64,000 nucleotides of DNA from Pampus argenteus (GCA_036937835.1 CM072873.1:13194001-13258000), one strand, 5' to 3'; shown: positions 48,001-59,989, numbered from the stretch's first letter. Made by a program: numbers and translations. The notes: generated from the sequence alone by a model not told the origin.

Positions 48001-50930
48001 GCAAAAGTCAACAAAAGTCAAATGATTTCAACCACCGTTCCTTAACGGATGAATTTGCTCAGTTGTCGTTGAAGTAAAATCTCCATAACTTTCCAAGTCA
48101 GGCTCTCACAAAAATAAGGACTTGAGACGTTATTTGGACTGAAGTGCTTTAAAATCTATCTTATATGTGACTCATTAAAGAGGTGAAAGTCAGTACAGTT
48201 TTGGTTTTGTTCTGTTTTCTGCTTTCTAAAAACTCAATTAACATCTTTGAAAGAGAAAAGGTTACAATGCTGTCACACTTTGATGGTCAACATTCAAAGA
48301 CCTGAAAGATTTGCAAGCAAGCTGCAAATGATTTGCAGTTTGTTCGCTTCACCCTCAAGGACTTGAGACTTGTATTGGACATGTCCAGAAAAAGTCAATG
48401 ACAGCAGGGATTTTTTTATTTTTTATTTTTTAAATATGTGCTGTATTTTGTGTATCTGTGATGTAAAAACTGTGTAACAAAGTCACTTAATATGAAAATA
48501 AATGTTTAATTTACATAATTATGGAGCAATGATGAAAAGTTACACCTGGATATACAGTATAATACAGTATACTGTAGGTAGTTAGTATGTTCATACATGC
48601 TTTTAAATAGTTTTAGCACATATGTATGTACATGCCGAGTGAGTGACTTATTAAGGTAGAAGAACGTGGGAAAAAAAAAGAAATGCATTTATTCTGTTGT
48701 CACTGACAACATGTAAAGTCATTTGTTTCTTATCCAAGTAGGGAAAAAAATAGAAGACCAGGCAAATTTATATAAATATTGTGATTGATATATAAATATA
48801 AAAGTATAATTGTAATTGAATAAACATAAAGTAGAACCATCTCACCTTTCAACAACAACTGTTAATGTATAAGGTTTGTAATTTATGGCAGAGCTGTTGT
48901 ATTGGATCACATTAGATTGCACAGGTGTTCCTAATCAAGCGCCCGCTCAGTGTATGCAGATAACGTTTTATTTACAGTTAGTGCATCTTGTCTAAGTATC
49001 TTCAAATGCTACATTCAAAGTATATTTTTGAATACAGTGGCTGCCTAACTTGTTTCAAGCATCAAAGAAAGACAGTGAGAATGAAAACCCATTTTAAAAA
49101 CAGTTTGTGTGTGTGTGTGTGTTTTTTTTTATCCAGCAGGTGTTTCAGTCGTAACTTCAGGTCCATTCAGGCTCATTATGCTGCTGAATTAAGACTCAAC
49201 CACACATGTATCAGGCCACATATGAGTCTGGATGTGTATTGGAGCCAGACAGACATACCTGGCCTTTTTACTGGACTCCCATTCATAGTCAAGGTGAGGG
49301 CCAAGTCCCAGCAGGTCCCTGTAATGACCCCTCAGTCCCAGCAGCAAGGTGACAGAGGCAGGCCGTTCTGGATCATCCTGTAAATGGCTTCATAAACTCA
49401 TTAGCGATAGATGTGCGTGGACAGGAAAGGCTGAGATTACAGTGCCTGTTAAATGTGTCGAGCAGGTGAGAAAACTATCCCCTTTCACCTCAATAATAAT
49501 AATGATGACAGTGTTTCTCCATGCTTTTGTTTCATTCAATCATGTGTGAACTGAGCTACAACAGTTTCTACTATCCGTGGCGCTTATTTTTCCTTAGTTC
49601 TCACTTCTCCGTCATATGTCATAACTATAGGCGTGTTTATAACATCCATTGTTTGGAGGTCATGACTTTGCCTCTTTATAATCCTCACAATAAGTTTGTT
49701 TTTTAATGAACTTCCAGCTGTTGGTCTAGATAACAGGAATTTTAAGGTTTCACATGTAAAATATGAGAATGATAAACACGAGACTGCATGATCGATAAAT
49801 TAAAAATTATTATAAAAATGTTGATTAGTTTCTTGTTTGATAGTTGTATTTCAACAGGACATTAAATTACATCTGTCAGAGCTGCTAAAAGTTCCTTTAT
49901 ATCATATCATATTCTCTTTTATCGTCCAACTTCTTATGTTTTAACACAAGAAGTTGTTGTAACTTCAAATATTTCTGTATCCTTTAATATCAAATGTTGT
50001 TTATATGCCACAGTGTGCAAAAAAAAGATGATCTTGAGTAAAAATCACAAACTTGTTGTCAATTTATACAATAAACACAAAACTATAATTTATATAGTTT
50101 CATAACTTTAGGAAAAAGTAACTTTGGGATATTTTAAAAGATGATATATTTAAATGCCAAAGTTATGCACTATTCCCAGAAGCAAAACAAATACCAAGAG
50201 GTGACAAAAAAAAAATAAAGAGCCCGACCATGTAACCCACCACAGATACTGAATGAATAAAGTGCTGCTGGGGAGTTTCAAGCTTTTAGTGAGAGCCTCA
50301 TTTGGGCAGGATGGCCCATCGAGCTATTAGAGAGCAGCACTTCAGCCTCTTTCTCCTCTCAGGCTATGACTATGAAAAGAGGACACTCTCTGGGACAATG
50401 GTCCGTGTATTCCTTGTCTGGCTCCAATACACAAGGAGGGCATGCTGCCTTCTCTCCTGCAGCATCACAGGACACAGAGATGCTGTGATTGGAAGTTTCA
50501 TTCCTAACATCATCATTAAAAAAAAAAAGTGTCTGTTCTGGGAGTAAAGATATGTCAGTGGATGAAATGTGATTTCATCTTCCAGTCTTTCCCATTTGAT
50601 ATGAAAAAAATCACACAGGACTGAGATAGTTTATCTGGTTTAGATTAGCTTCTGTTATCAAAGTATTAAAACATTTCAATCTTATTCGATGAAAGTGCAC
50701 TTGGATTAGAAACCCTCCTTTGTTTGAAAGGGTTTCAAGACTCAATGTGAATTGAATGACTTGTCGAGGTAGAGGTTTTCTGCAGTGCACGCCAGCAAAC
50801 ACCAGCCATGGGGTGGGTGGTCCGGTCGTAGAGGCATCACAAGAGTCATCCGTATTGTTCAGGAGATGTAGAGAAAGTCTGTGTTTGCCCTCTTCATTAG
50901 ACATTCTAGTGTCAGCTAAAGAGAATAAAT
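48001..50930. other. gene-free interval with one exon-like patch
   Basis: AT-rich, mostly without features. The patch 49161-49293 is described separately. A GT run lies near 49108-49122. Positions 50750-50900 are GC-moderate and unique and could be regulatory. Confidence 0.35.
49161..49293 (+). other. exon-like segment, unassigned
   Basis: An acceptor-like ACTTCAG and a donor GTGAGG flank 133 bases with an open frame containing LDVYWSQTDIPGLFTGLPFI. Unrecognised. It may be a decayed exon or a chance frame. Confidence 0.2.
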
Positions 50931-50939
50931 AAAACGATC

Positions 50940-51600
50940 GGAGGTCAAAGGGAATGAGCGCTTCGCCTCGGTGTTTAAATGTGTTTTAACAGTTACTTAA
51001 GGCTTGGGAGACGCTCTCTGCCACTTCCAAATGATGGAAATGAGCCCAGAAAGTTTGCAGAGCTGGCAGTAATCCAAGTTGAAAGAGAGGACGCCTTTGT
51101 CTGCGGGTAGTGTAAGAAAGAAAAGCACTTCCTTTAAGAAGCCGCGCACTGATTCATCTTTAAACCTCAGAATGTAACAGATACGTCAGCGCTGATAATC
51201 CAACAGAATACAGGATGAAATGTATGAAATGTAAAGTGTTGGTGAAGTGATAGAGTTGGTCGACAGTCTGTAACAAGACTTTCCTACATTTACTCTACAA
51301 CACATGTTTCAGAATAAATGCATCCACTGTCAGATTTAAGGCTTTAGACTAACTAGTCCCTGCTTGTTTTCGGGGAATCAACCAGTCAGAGCGATTGCAT
51401 TCAAAGGATGGATCAACCTGTGGATTAACGCGGTGACTGAGATTAGTGGAGTCGCAGTTGGTAAAAACAGTAGCACCTCTCCGTCCACCACACCCAAACC
51501 GCTGAATCTGACGCCTCGATTACGCAGAGCAGTTATTCCATTTTAAGAGCGACACCGCTGCTGTTAAAAGACACACTTGGGAAAACAGAGCGCATTCATT
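50940..51600. promoter_or_regulatory. candidate upstream control region of noto
   Basis: Unique, GC-moderate DNA 0.7-1.3 kb upstream of noto. It contains AGGTCAAAGGGAA near 50951 (TCF-type TCAAAGG and a DR1-like nuclear-receptor site), CATTCAAAGGATGG near 51399 (TCF/LEF) and GGATTAACGC. noto is a Wnt/Nodal-responsive organiser gene, so TCF motifs are plausible, but function is inferred. Confidence 0.35.
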
Positions 51601-51859
51601 TCATACAGGAAAAACATTATGGACTGTTTACATACAGGAGCGATTCTTCATTCACAACTAGTTGAGACAAAATACAAGGAAATGCGTTGAATATGACTGC
51701 TTTTTTTTTGGTAGGGGGAAATTGAATAGAAGCAAACAGAAACGAATCAAACTAAATGAACACAGTCGAGTCTGTGTAGATTGTACATCTTGGAGACGGC
51801 TTCCAATTGTGCAGCTACTTGTCACGCTGCTTAAAGCATCTGTCGGCCAGCCAGGACTT

Positions 51860-52277
51860 AAAAGGGTCCAAATAAGATGATTTGGTAACATCAAGGCTTT
51901 CCCAGCGGTAATGATTACATTTGGACTTAAGATCCATGCAAGAATTTGTAGGCCCGTAAATCTCCCGAGTTCCCTGCCCCCACGACTCTTCAAAAGCCTT
52001 GTCATTCAAAGGGTTAGGATGTTTGACAATCCCAGCTTGTACTACTCCACCAATTAATTGGATACGTTGTCGGGATGTTCGTTTCTCTCATCTGCTACTT
52101 AGAAAGACAAAGGGTCGATGGGGGGCTGTTGACACCTCTGTATCCGGCTGGAGTATAAAAGAGGAGCCTCCGCAGAGGACTGGATTCACTTCTTCTGCCG
52201 CAGTTGGAGCAACAACTTGACTTCCTTCGACATCTTGTTGTTTTCTTTTTCTCCACTTTTTTGAAATATCTGAGAGA
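51860..52277 (+). promoter_or_regulatory. noto: noto proximal promoter and 5' UTR
   Basis: TATA box TATAAAA at 52154-52160, about 120 bp before the start codon. Upstream are TCF/LEF-type sites TTCAAAGGG (52006-52014 region) and ACAAAGG (52107-52113), a T-box-type site TTGACACCT (52129-52137, AGGTGTCAA on the minus strand), a fork-head-like TGTTTGAC (near 52020) and a perfect homeodomain palindrome CCAATTAATTGG (52050-52061). Wnt, T-box and Fox inputs match what is known of notochord genes. Motif calls are by eye. Confidence 0.55.
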
Positions 52278-53319
52278 ATGCAGGTACCGAACAGACCAAT
52301 GGGAGCTTATGGATATTCTGTGCGTAATTACGCGTCCGCATCGCTGTATCCACAGTACCAGGGAAGCCAGTGTTTATCTTCAACGAAGCCTCCGAGTGGA
52401 AAATCATTCACTATTGACGCTTTGCTCGCCAAGCCGGAGGACACAGCCGGCGGCCGGACGAGTCCCACTCAGTGCGGAGTGAAATATCAACCAGCAGCGC
52501 AGGTCGTCCCTCTCACCGGGCACATAAGCTTACCGATAGCACCAGCACCTTACGTCTACTCACCAAACATGTTGCACTCAGCGGTCCACACGCAGCCTGG
52601 ATACTCCATCTACTGCTGCCCACCCTTCACCTACCAGTCATCGTGCCGTGACGCGTTTTACGCACAAGGTAAATTGAGTTATCGTCTTTATTTGGTGGAG
52701 ATATCGTTGCAAGAAGTATCTGTAATGTCAGAAATTACACCTTAATCGCGTGACAATGTGATTAAACGTTTTATTTATTCATTTTTCTTTGCAGCTTCAA
52801 TGTCCAAAGTCAACGCGAGTCTGCATGCGTTCAAAACCAAAGGTGGGAAGTCGAAACGAATGCGCACCAGCTTCACCAGTGAGCAGCTGTCCCGGCTTGA
52901 GAAGGAGTTTGCACGGCAGCAGTACATGGTCGGATCGGAGAGGTTCCTCCTTGCCTCTGCTCTGCAGCTGACAGAAGCTCAGGTAAACAGAAAAATATAT
53001 ATACTGCATATGTGAATTTTTTTTAGGCTTTTAAAGTGAAGCCTCGTGAATCTGAAGCCCTAAAATATGCTGCAGCTTTTCTAATGTGCATCTTATTTGC
53101 TGTGTCCAGGTCAAAGTCTGGTTCCAGAACCGACGCATCAAGTGGCGCAAACAGAGTCTGGAGCAGCAGCAGGCCAAGCTGGCCAAACTGGGCCTGGCTG
53201 CTCCGCCTAAAAGTCCCGGATCTCAAGGCCACGGAGATGAAGGCGATGAGGATGAGGAGTTCTCCGACTCATCAGACGTGGACATCGACGTGTCTGATGA
53301 CTCCACCGACCACTGCTGA
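52278..53319 (+). CDS. noto: notochord homeobox protein (floating head)
   Basis: Not-class homeodomain transcription factor required to specify notochord in fish. Three exons, 52278-52668, 52795-52982 and 53110-53319, join in phase with GT-AG borders: 789 nt, 262 aa. The N terminus carries an eh1-type Groucho motif GKSFTIDALLAK (residues 41-52). The homeodomain spans about 150-209 and is interrupted by intron 2 before helix 3. Helix 3 VKVWFQNRRIKWRK has Gln at homeodomain position 50 and Asn at 51 (residue 200). The segment ARQQYMVGSERFLLA is characteristic of Not proteins, and a basic stretch (GGKSKRMR) leads in. The tail is very acidic (DEGDEDEEFSDSSDVDIDVS). The start fits the family; a TATA box lies upstream. 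Length and exon pattern match teleost noto. Confidence 0.95.
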
Positions 53320-54640
53320 TCACAGAACCACTAAAGACATTTTGTACATACTGTCGAGACAAGAGAGCTCATGTCTCCAACTATGAATATTTAATAGACG
53401 TATAGTTATATATTTAATTTTCTACATTTATTGCTCTTTGATGAGTTCACTTCATGTGTTCGGTTTTTGTACATTTGAATGAAATATTCAGAATTATATT
53501 TTATGACATTAATGGCAAACGTGTCCTGTTCTTTCCTTTCACCTTCAGCAACTAAAGAGTCAACCTAAAGTCTGACAGTTGTGTTGGATTCCAACTAATA
53601 GCAAATTACACACAGTGTCCATCCCTCACCTTAAATTTAACAGTGAGATTTTTGAGTGAGAACATGCACAAAGTGATTCTCTGGTTTTGGTTTTTAACAG
53701 AAGAAACTTTCTACATTTAAATTTTTGCCTAGTTGACCCCATAAACAACAAGAAAAACAGATATCACAGGTTTACATCTACACAACACAAGCACGCACAC
53801 TTTTGAGACTACATCTTAATTTCAAGAAAAGTTTCACAAATTAGAAGAATAGTTAATTCTCAAAAAAACACAAAAAAAACAACAACTCACTCAACAGCCA
53901 GATGAAATTCACAACTCTGATTATAACAGCTGAAAGTTAGTGAGACGGGAAGAGAACCTAAAAATCATCATCGTGCCCTTTGACCTCTGTTTATTACTCC
54001 TCATTCCACTCTGTGCCTAGTATGAAGATGATGGAGATGTGGCAAAGACATTTCCTCCAGGATTTCAGTTTATGTTCGTCTGGAATAGACTCTGGTTCAC
54101 CTCTGATTAAGCTAAGCAAATAAATAACCAGCTCAGGGATTAGCTGGGATATCTGTAACCCAGGGTGGTAGGGGTCAGTCTGTCTCAGGGCTAGAGAGCT
54201 AGGTCTCACTGGTTAATCTGTTTAAATGGTCAATACGCCTGTTCTCACTGCTTCTCAATGGACAAGGCTCCTATATGCCCACCCACCGCCGGCAGGTGTC
54301 CTGTCTCTGCTCTATTGAAACTCCACGTCTTTCCTTCCAGGCGGAAAGCCTGGCTGGCAGACATGAGGGATAAAACAGGAGAGAGGACAGTGTGTATAAA
54401 GGATTGGGATGTAGCAAATGAGTCCATCAGAGCAGCTAATTGGGGTGGTCAACCTGAAACTCCTGTCCTGTGGTTAATTCAATCGCGTTAAACAAAAAAG
54501 GGCTGATGGGAACACAGAGCAGAGGTTTCCATCTCTTTAATCCTAAAATCTTTTTATATTCAGCTCCTTTACTTGAGTTGAAGTAGTAATACAGCAATGT
54601 AAGAATACAGCATTACAAGTAATGGCATGATGGAGAAAAT
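53320..54640. other. noto 3' UTR and flank
   Basis: No canonical AATAAA occurs in the first 700 bases after the stop; an AATAAA is near 54119, and AT-rich variants near 53480-53500 may serve instead. Positions 54290-54520 form a unique block (around GGATTGGGATGTAGC and GGTTAATTCAATCGCG) that could be a downstream enhancer. Confidence 0.35.
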
Positions 54641-54665
54641 GGAGCAAATAAATTATAATACAAAC

Positions 54666-54907
54666 GGGTGACAAATTCATGGAAAACATTAATAAACAAG
54701 TGGCGAAACATACCAATACCAAAGCTGCGAGGACCAAGGGACCAATCACTGTATGATTTAATAATGAAAATGCTGTGTCACCAGATCTCAACCCAGACTA
54801 TACTCTCCACTGCTATCACCAAAACCGCAAATGAAGGAAATAAGGATCATTCAAGCTGTTCTGGAGGCTGTTGGTGCACCTTACTAAGACACTAAAGTTT
54901 GTCACCC
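54666..54907. mobile_element. non-autonomous Tc1/mariner-like element with perfect 10-bp TIRs
   Basis: GGGTGACAAA at 54666-54675 and TTTGTCACCC at 54898-54907 are exact inverted repeats. Interior text (GGAAAACATTAATAAACAAG, CACCAGATCTCAACCCAGAC, ATTCAAGCTGTTCTGGAGGC, CACCTTACTAAGACACT) matches, from memory, pieces of a common fish DNA transposon with these ends. At 242 bp it is internally deleted. The open frame 54668-54895 lies wholly inside it and is not a gene. Confidence 0.65.
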
Positions 54908-55399
54908 AAAAGAAGATCTAGAAATATATACATTTTTCTCTGTCTCATGCAGTGAGCTGAGCATGCAGTGATGCTACAGACAATCTGGTGAGAATAATCA
55001 ACAAGGTAAAGAGGCTTTATATAATCATGTAATACTGATGATCTGGCTCAACCATCCACAATGACAGGTGGACTTTAAATGTGATCATTTGTTAATCCAA
55101 ACGATAAACTCTGTTTAAAAGTCAGCAGCAAACTTACAATCATTTTCCAGGTGTGAACTGGACAACTAAACCACAGCAGAGAGGCTCGATTTACTCCTTT
55201 CCCACTTCTTCAACTGTATTTTTGTATCCATAACTCAGCACATCAAGTCCACTCTGCAAAAACACTAATTACTTAAAACTGCTTCTATGTTGCTGTAGGT
55301 AGAGATTTTTTTCTCTCTCTCAGTGCTGCTTAAATAAACTAATAAGAATTTAAAGAAACTCTAAAGAAGTGGTCAGAAGACAGTTGGTAACAGTATCAA

Positions 55400-55750
55400 A
55401 GAGAGAAGTTTAATAAACAGTAACAGAGTTGATCTCTTTCTCCTGTCTGACACCCCCCGCCTGCTCCCTCCTGGTGCCCCTGCCCACCGCTGCTGAAGGA
55501 GCAGAATTTGTGTAAAAACCCCGGAGAACCGTCTCTGATGTGATCAGCTGGGAATCAGAGCTCTCCCTCCTCTCCTCTCTCCACAGCCCAACGTAATCCC
55601 ATTGAGGGACAGAAAGAAGCAGCCAGAGGCCTGGGAAAACCTGGAGAGTCCTGGAGAGGGGAGGGGTGGGGGTCACCGGGCTCATCGTCCCAATTAGCAC
55701 AGGGCACCTTAACGGCTGGAAACAAGCCAAACGCTGGCTGGGTTTCTTAA
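55400..55750. promoter_or_regulatory. candidate CNE downstream of noto
   Basis: GC-rich unique block about 2 kb past noto with TGTGATCAGCTGGGAATCAG, CGTAATCCCATTGAGGGAC and CCCAATTAGCACAGG. It looks like a developmental enhancer shared between noto and emx. The minus-strand frame 55410-55730 has no splice support. Confidence 0.35.
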
Positions 55751-56680
55751 AGCTCTCCTCGGGGTCTGAAGGGAAGCTCCTTATGAAAGGAAACTGTTAC
55801 ATCTTTATTTGTCTCCTCACTTGCTCTGACTTTATTAACTTGTAGCATTACAGCACTTTACCCAACTAAAAACACAATAATGTGTTGTGGTAGCAGAGAC
55901 ATTAGGTGTTTAATATTGTGTCTTTGCTGGATTTATACTCTCTTTTTCTATTATCTTGATTCATATTGTCTCTAAATTATGGTGTATTTCTGTCCTAGAC
56001 ACACTCACAAAACACACTTCTAGATCAAAAGACTATAAACAATCTAAATATAGATGTTTAGCTTTTTAGCAATTGGTCATAATCACAAAGCATGCGGTTC
56101 ACAGGCACTAACACCAGGAGAAAGGAAGGCAAATCAATACATTCTTAATTAATCTGTTGATTGCTATAACATTTTAGAAAATGTACTTTATAACTTTCTA
56201 TTCTATACATCGGATTATTGAAACTACTACTAAAAAGAAAAAATAAACAAATCAAAATATATTCAGTTTGCTATCATATATGATGAAGGAAAGCAACAAA
56301 TCCTTACATTTGGGAAGCAGGAGCCAATGAGAATCGTTGACAGAAATGATAATTGATTATTGAATAATAGTTATTGATACATTCTCTGTAGATCAACTAA
56401 TTGTTCAATGTAGTAATTGTTTCAGCTGTACTTAATTATAAAAATGTTTATCTCTTTGTCATCACTCCAAGGACATAAATGATCACTGGATGCTGAACAC
56501 GCAGCATCATTATTATTATCATCATCATCATCACGTTTCTTAAATGTCTGTATTACTCATTTGTTTCTTTAAATAACAACAAAGATGTCTAAAACAGTTC
56601 CAAGTGCGTTTCTTCCTCCTAAATGTAAATGCTGTATACTGAGAAGGTGTGAAAGTTCTCATGGAGAGTAATAACCTCCA
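55751..56680. other. gene-free AT-rich interval
   Basis: No gene is seen. It includes a decayed family B MITE (about 56330-56430) and a short (ATC)n run near 56515. Confidence 0.4.
56330..56430. repeat. hAT-like MITE fragment (family B)
   Basis: GATAATTGATTATTGAATAA and TAGTAATTGTTTCAGCTGTA resemble the terminal region of the family B repeat. Weak, decayed copy. Confidence 0.35.
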
Positions 56681-57135
56681 GTGCTCCAATAGGAGACTGC
56701 ACTTCATGTGACCAACGCGCGTTTTAGGGTAGGCGATTGTAAAAGGGAGGAGAGGAAAAAAAAAATCCTCCTCCTTTGCATTTTATATGCAGCCCCTCTA
56801 CTCTATCTAATAGTCATTAGCTTTCATTACAAGCGTTTGAAGTAGGAGCCGCCCTTTGTGTCGTCGTGAAAGAACCGCGTTTGAGATGCACAAAGACTTC
56901 TGACACGGGCAGCGACGAGAAGAGCTCTCCTGACGTGAAGTGCTCATCCTGATGTCTGGAGAACAGACTCATTCTTTAAAAAAAACAACGTAGGAAATAG
57001 CAGTTCCTGTTCACAAGCTATTCACTAAGAGAAGACACATATAAAGCATGCTGGGAGGCCCAGAGATGTAGCTGACTCACCAGGAATTAACCGGCCCCCA
57101 AAATTACGCGTAATTCATCCATTACGCGTCTTTTG
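56680..57135. promoter_or_regulatory. candidate CNE with ATTACGCG palindrome
   Basis: Unique block with GC-rich and TAAT-rich text: CTAATAGTCATTAGCTTTC, CCTTTGCATTTTATATGCAG (octamer-like halves), and a perfect 14-bp palindrome AATTACGCGTAATT at 57102-57115, with a second copy of ATTACGCGT at 57121-57129. It lies about 5 kb upstream of the emx start and is a strong candidate enhancer. Confidence 0.45.
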
Positions 57136-57539
57136 GACAAAATGACACTGTCTATTTTATGTCTACATTCATCACTAAACCTGGGTAGTTTAAATAACTT
57201 CCAATTGTTTTATACTATGTAATGATATTTTATCTCGAGTATGACTATAATGTTCCTCTATCGCTCATAAGGGATATTAAAGATATAATTGTAGTGGCGT
57301 ACATTTCATATTGTATTTTATTTTATTATTTCTTAGGGTTTAACGCCATAAAACTGTTAAAAATCGACTTTTAGTCTGCTTTCTTCTCTGTTGAGATGTT
57401 TGTTTATGTACAGGTGGCTAAACGACCCCACTTCTCACGCAGGTGGCACAAACGCAGCGATGTGCTACTTTTCCCATCTCGTTATAATGGGGTGAAATTT
57501 TCCAAGTATTTAAGTGGGATAGATTAGCTGAACACACAA

Positions 57540-57720
57540 CGCTAATGCGAAACAAAACGGCCGATTAGTTTATTAATGAACGCAGGCGCGATGGAGAAGT
57601 GCAGAGTCAGCTGGTCTCTGTAGTCTGCCAGTGTGATTTCAAAATGACGGCTTCAATCAGCATTATGAACACAGAGCATCTATAGACCAATACATCGATA
57701 ATGAGTGAAAGGTGGGAGTA
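57540..57720. promoter_or_regulatory. candidate CNE upstream of emx
   Basis: Unique block with GGCCGATTAGTTTATTAATG, AACGCAGGCGCGATGG, TTCAATCAGCATTATGAA and ACATCGATAATGAG. CpG and homeodomain-type cores together suggest a developmental control element. Conservation is untested. Confidence 0.35.
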
Positions 57721-58224
57721 ATGTCTGATCCTTATAAAAAAAAAGAGTAATAATCCCATTCAAAAAGGCTGAAATGTTTCAAGTGTGTTATAAATTAAAT
57801 GAATTTAATTATTTGGTTTATTGGATATATAATTTCTTCTGGAGAGCTTAACATGTTTATTTTATTATTATTATTATTATTATGATTATTTTAGTTATAC
57901 TGAAGTCTTTTTTTTATTTTTTTTAATGATGATGATGAAGTTGGATAACGACAAGAGACAACAAGGTCATGGTTGGTTGTAGATTAGATTTTTTACATAG
58001 TTAGGCTATACTGGGATTGACAGATAAAGATGAATGTTATGAACATATTCTGATTACATCGGTGTTGTGCACCTAGTTTTCGTCTAAACGGTTTAATAAT
58101 AACAATCCCTGTGTTTGTTTATTCTGACACAGCTGGTTCTCCTCATGGATCTGCACAGCACCTAACTGGAACCAGTGAGATCACAGACTCCCAACTGCTC
58201 TAAACACGCTCAGTCTCAGTCCGT

Positions 58225-58238
58225 CCACTAGATGACAG
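58225..58238 (+). promoter_or_regulatory. CTCF-like core motif
   Basis: CCACTAGATGACAG matches 13 of 14 positions of the CTCF core consensus, in the same orientation as the site at 58990. Confidence 0.35.
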
Positions 58239-58989
58239 CATTGATCTAACAAACATGAACTGTGTGGATCAACCGCTGGTGAAATAGCAGGACGTCATTT
58301 TCCTATCAGTGTCTGAACAGAAACTGCAAGTCTCTGCTTTAGTCACTTTTTTAAGGCCACTGGGAACATTTCTGTAAAATTATATAGAATTATTATCGCA
58401 TTTGAGCTATACCATAAAATAAAGAGATTGTATAAGACATAAGAAATGTAAATATGATTATAAATAGGTGAGAACATTTAGATGAAGTTTGCAGTCCTAC
58501 TCTTGTAGTAATTTATGGTCACTATAAACTCAGAATTGAGAACCAGACACTAGACAAAAGAACAATTTGAAGTATTCTTTATCTTTTGTTGCTTTACACT
58601 TCAACTCTACTACAAGGGAAATAGGCAAATATTATACTTTTTACACCACATTAAATTAAAAATACAAAATATGATTAACAAATAAATTATATTATAAATT
58701 AATCCCTGGAGTAAATTTACAAGCTTTCCAGTAGCATAATAATAAAGTAAATTAACCCAACTTTAACCAGCTGCTAGGTATTATTAAAGCAATGTACACA
58801 TTAATGCATCAGTAACATAATCCAACAATACATATACATTATTCTGAATTGGGCCATTCTGCATAATGAGTACTTTTACTTTTGATACATTACTTAGAAG
58901 CTGATCCTTTCATATTTATACTTTAGTAAAATGTTGATTGAACAGTTTTTACTATTTAAGGTGAATATACTGGATCATATTAGATGGTG

Positions 58990-59003
58990 CCAGCAGATGG
59001 CAG
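58990..59003 (+). promoter_or_regulatory. CTCF-like core motif
   Basis: CCAGCAGATGGCAG is a full match to the CTCF core consensus. It lies in AT-rich DNA between noto and emx, in plus orientation, opposite to the sites at 8.7, 16.8 and 42.2 kb. Confidence 0.5.
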
Positions 59004-59989
59004 CAGTGTTGTATCATATTGAACCACCTGCTGTATATTTTTTCCCTCTCTTGTACTGACTGATTTCCTTCCTTTTCTCCCCCAAAACAATGTAAATATT
59101 TGATGTTGATGAATGTCTTTGAAAACGTATTAAATGTATTTGATGATTTGGACAATTGGAGGAGGAAGAGTTATTATTAGGTTACATTACAGAAACCTCA
59201 ATGATGTAATTTAAACTGTCTCTTATTGACAATAATTGATAAGGAAGCTTATTATAAGTCAGCAGAAAAATAATTTTTTGATCACTTGATCAACAAGAAA
59301 ATAAAAATCTAAAATCAAATCAAACCGTCAGTTTATTTTCTTTTGTATTTGTTTTAAGAGGTGGAGCCAGAATTCTTTATGAATATGTATTGAGTTTATT
59401 ATGCTGGTGAAATAAAGTAAATTAAATTCAAATTACAACCACACCCTTTTATTACAATATACGAAGATCCAAAAACAGGTTTACATGTCTCATATCTCCA
59501 GGGATCAATTGTAACATGATTTGAAGTCAACAGTAACCCTGAAATGTATAATTAATGTCTGTATAATTAATGCCTGTGTCAATGTTGTCAATATTATTTT
59601 CCCATTAAACTATTCAAATGATTTTCCACATTAATTTGTCTTTCTCACACAAAGATGATGCAGTATGTTGATGGGAAGACATGCAGCAGTGTTGGGGATG
59701 TCAACAACTTTATCAATGACTTGGTAACACAGTGACACTGTTGTGCTTTAATGAAAATAAAGAGGAATATAGATGCATCTTATTATACCTCATGTTTGTG
59801 TCTCTTTTACTTTACGCAAAATGTAAGTAACCCTACAATTAATATATAATCTGAAGGAATGTTCAAGGAAATGAAATGTCTATATTATATGTAACACCAC
59901 AGACACGCATTAAAAGCTGAAATAGGAACATTAAAGTGTATCAAATATAGAAGAAGTTAAATCATGTTTATTGGCTGACTCCCACAGAC

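Larger units (their letters stand above)
57721..59985. other. gene-free AT-rich interval
   Basis: No gene is seen. It holds an (ATT)n run (57858-57888) and the CTCF-like motifs listed separately. Most of it is AT-rich and featureless. Confidence 0.4.

Noticed and set aside
54668..54895. 75-codon plus-strand open frame
   Set aside because: It lies entirely within a non-autonomous DNA transposon bounded by perfect TIRs.
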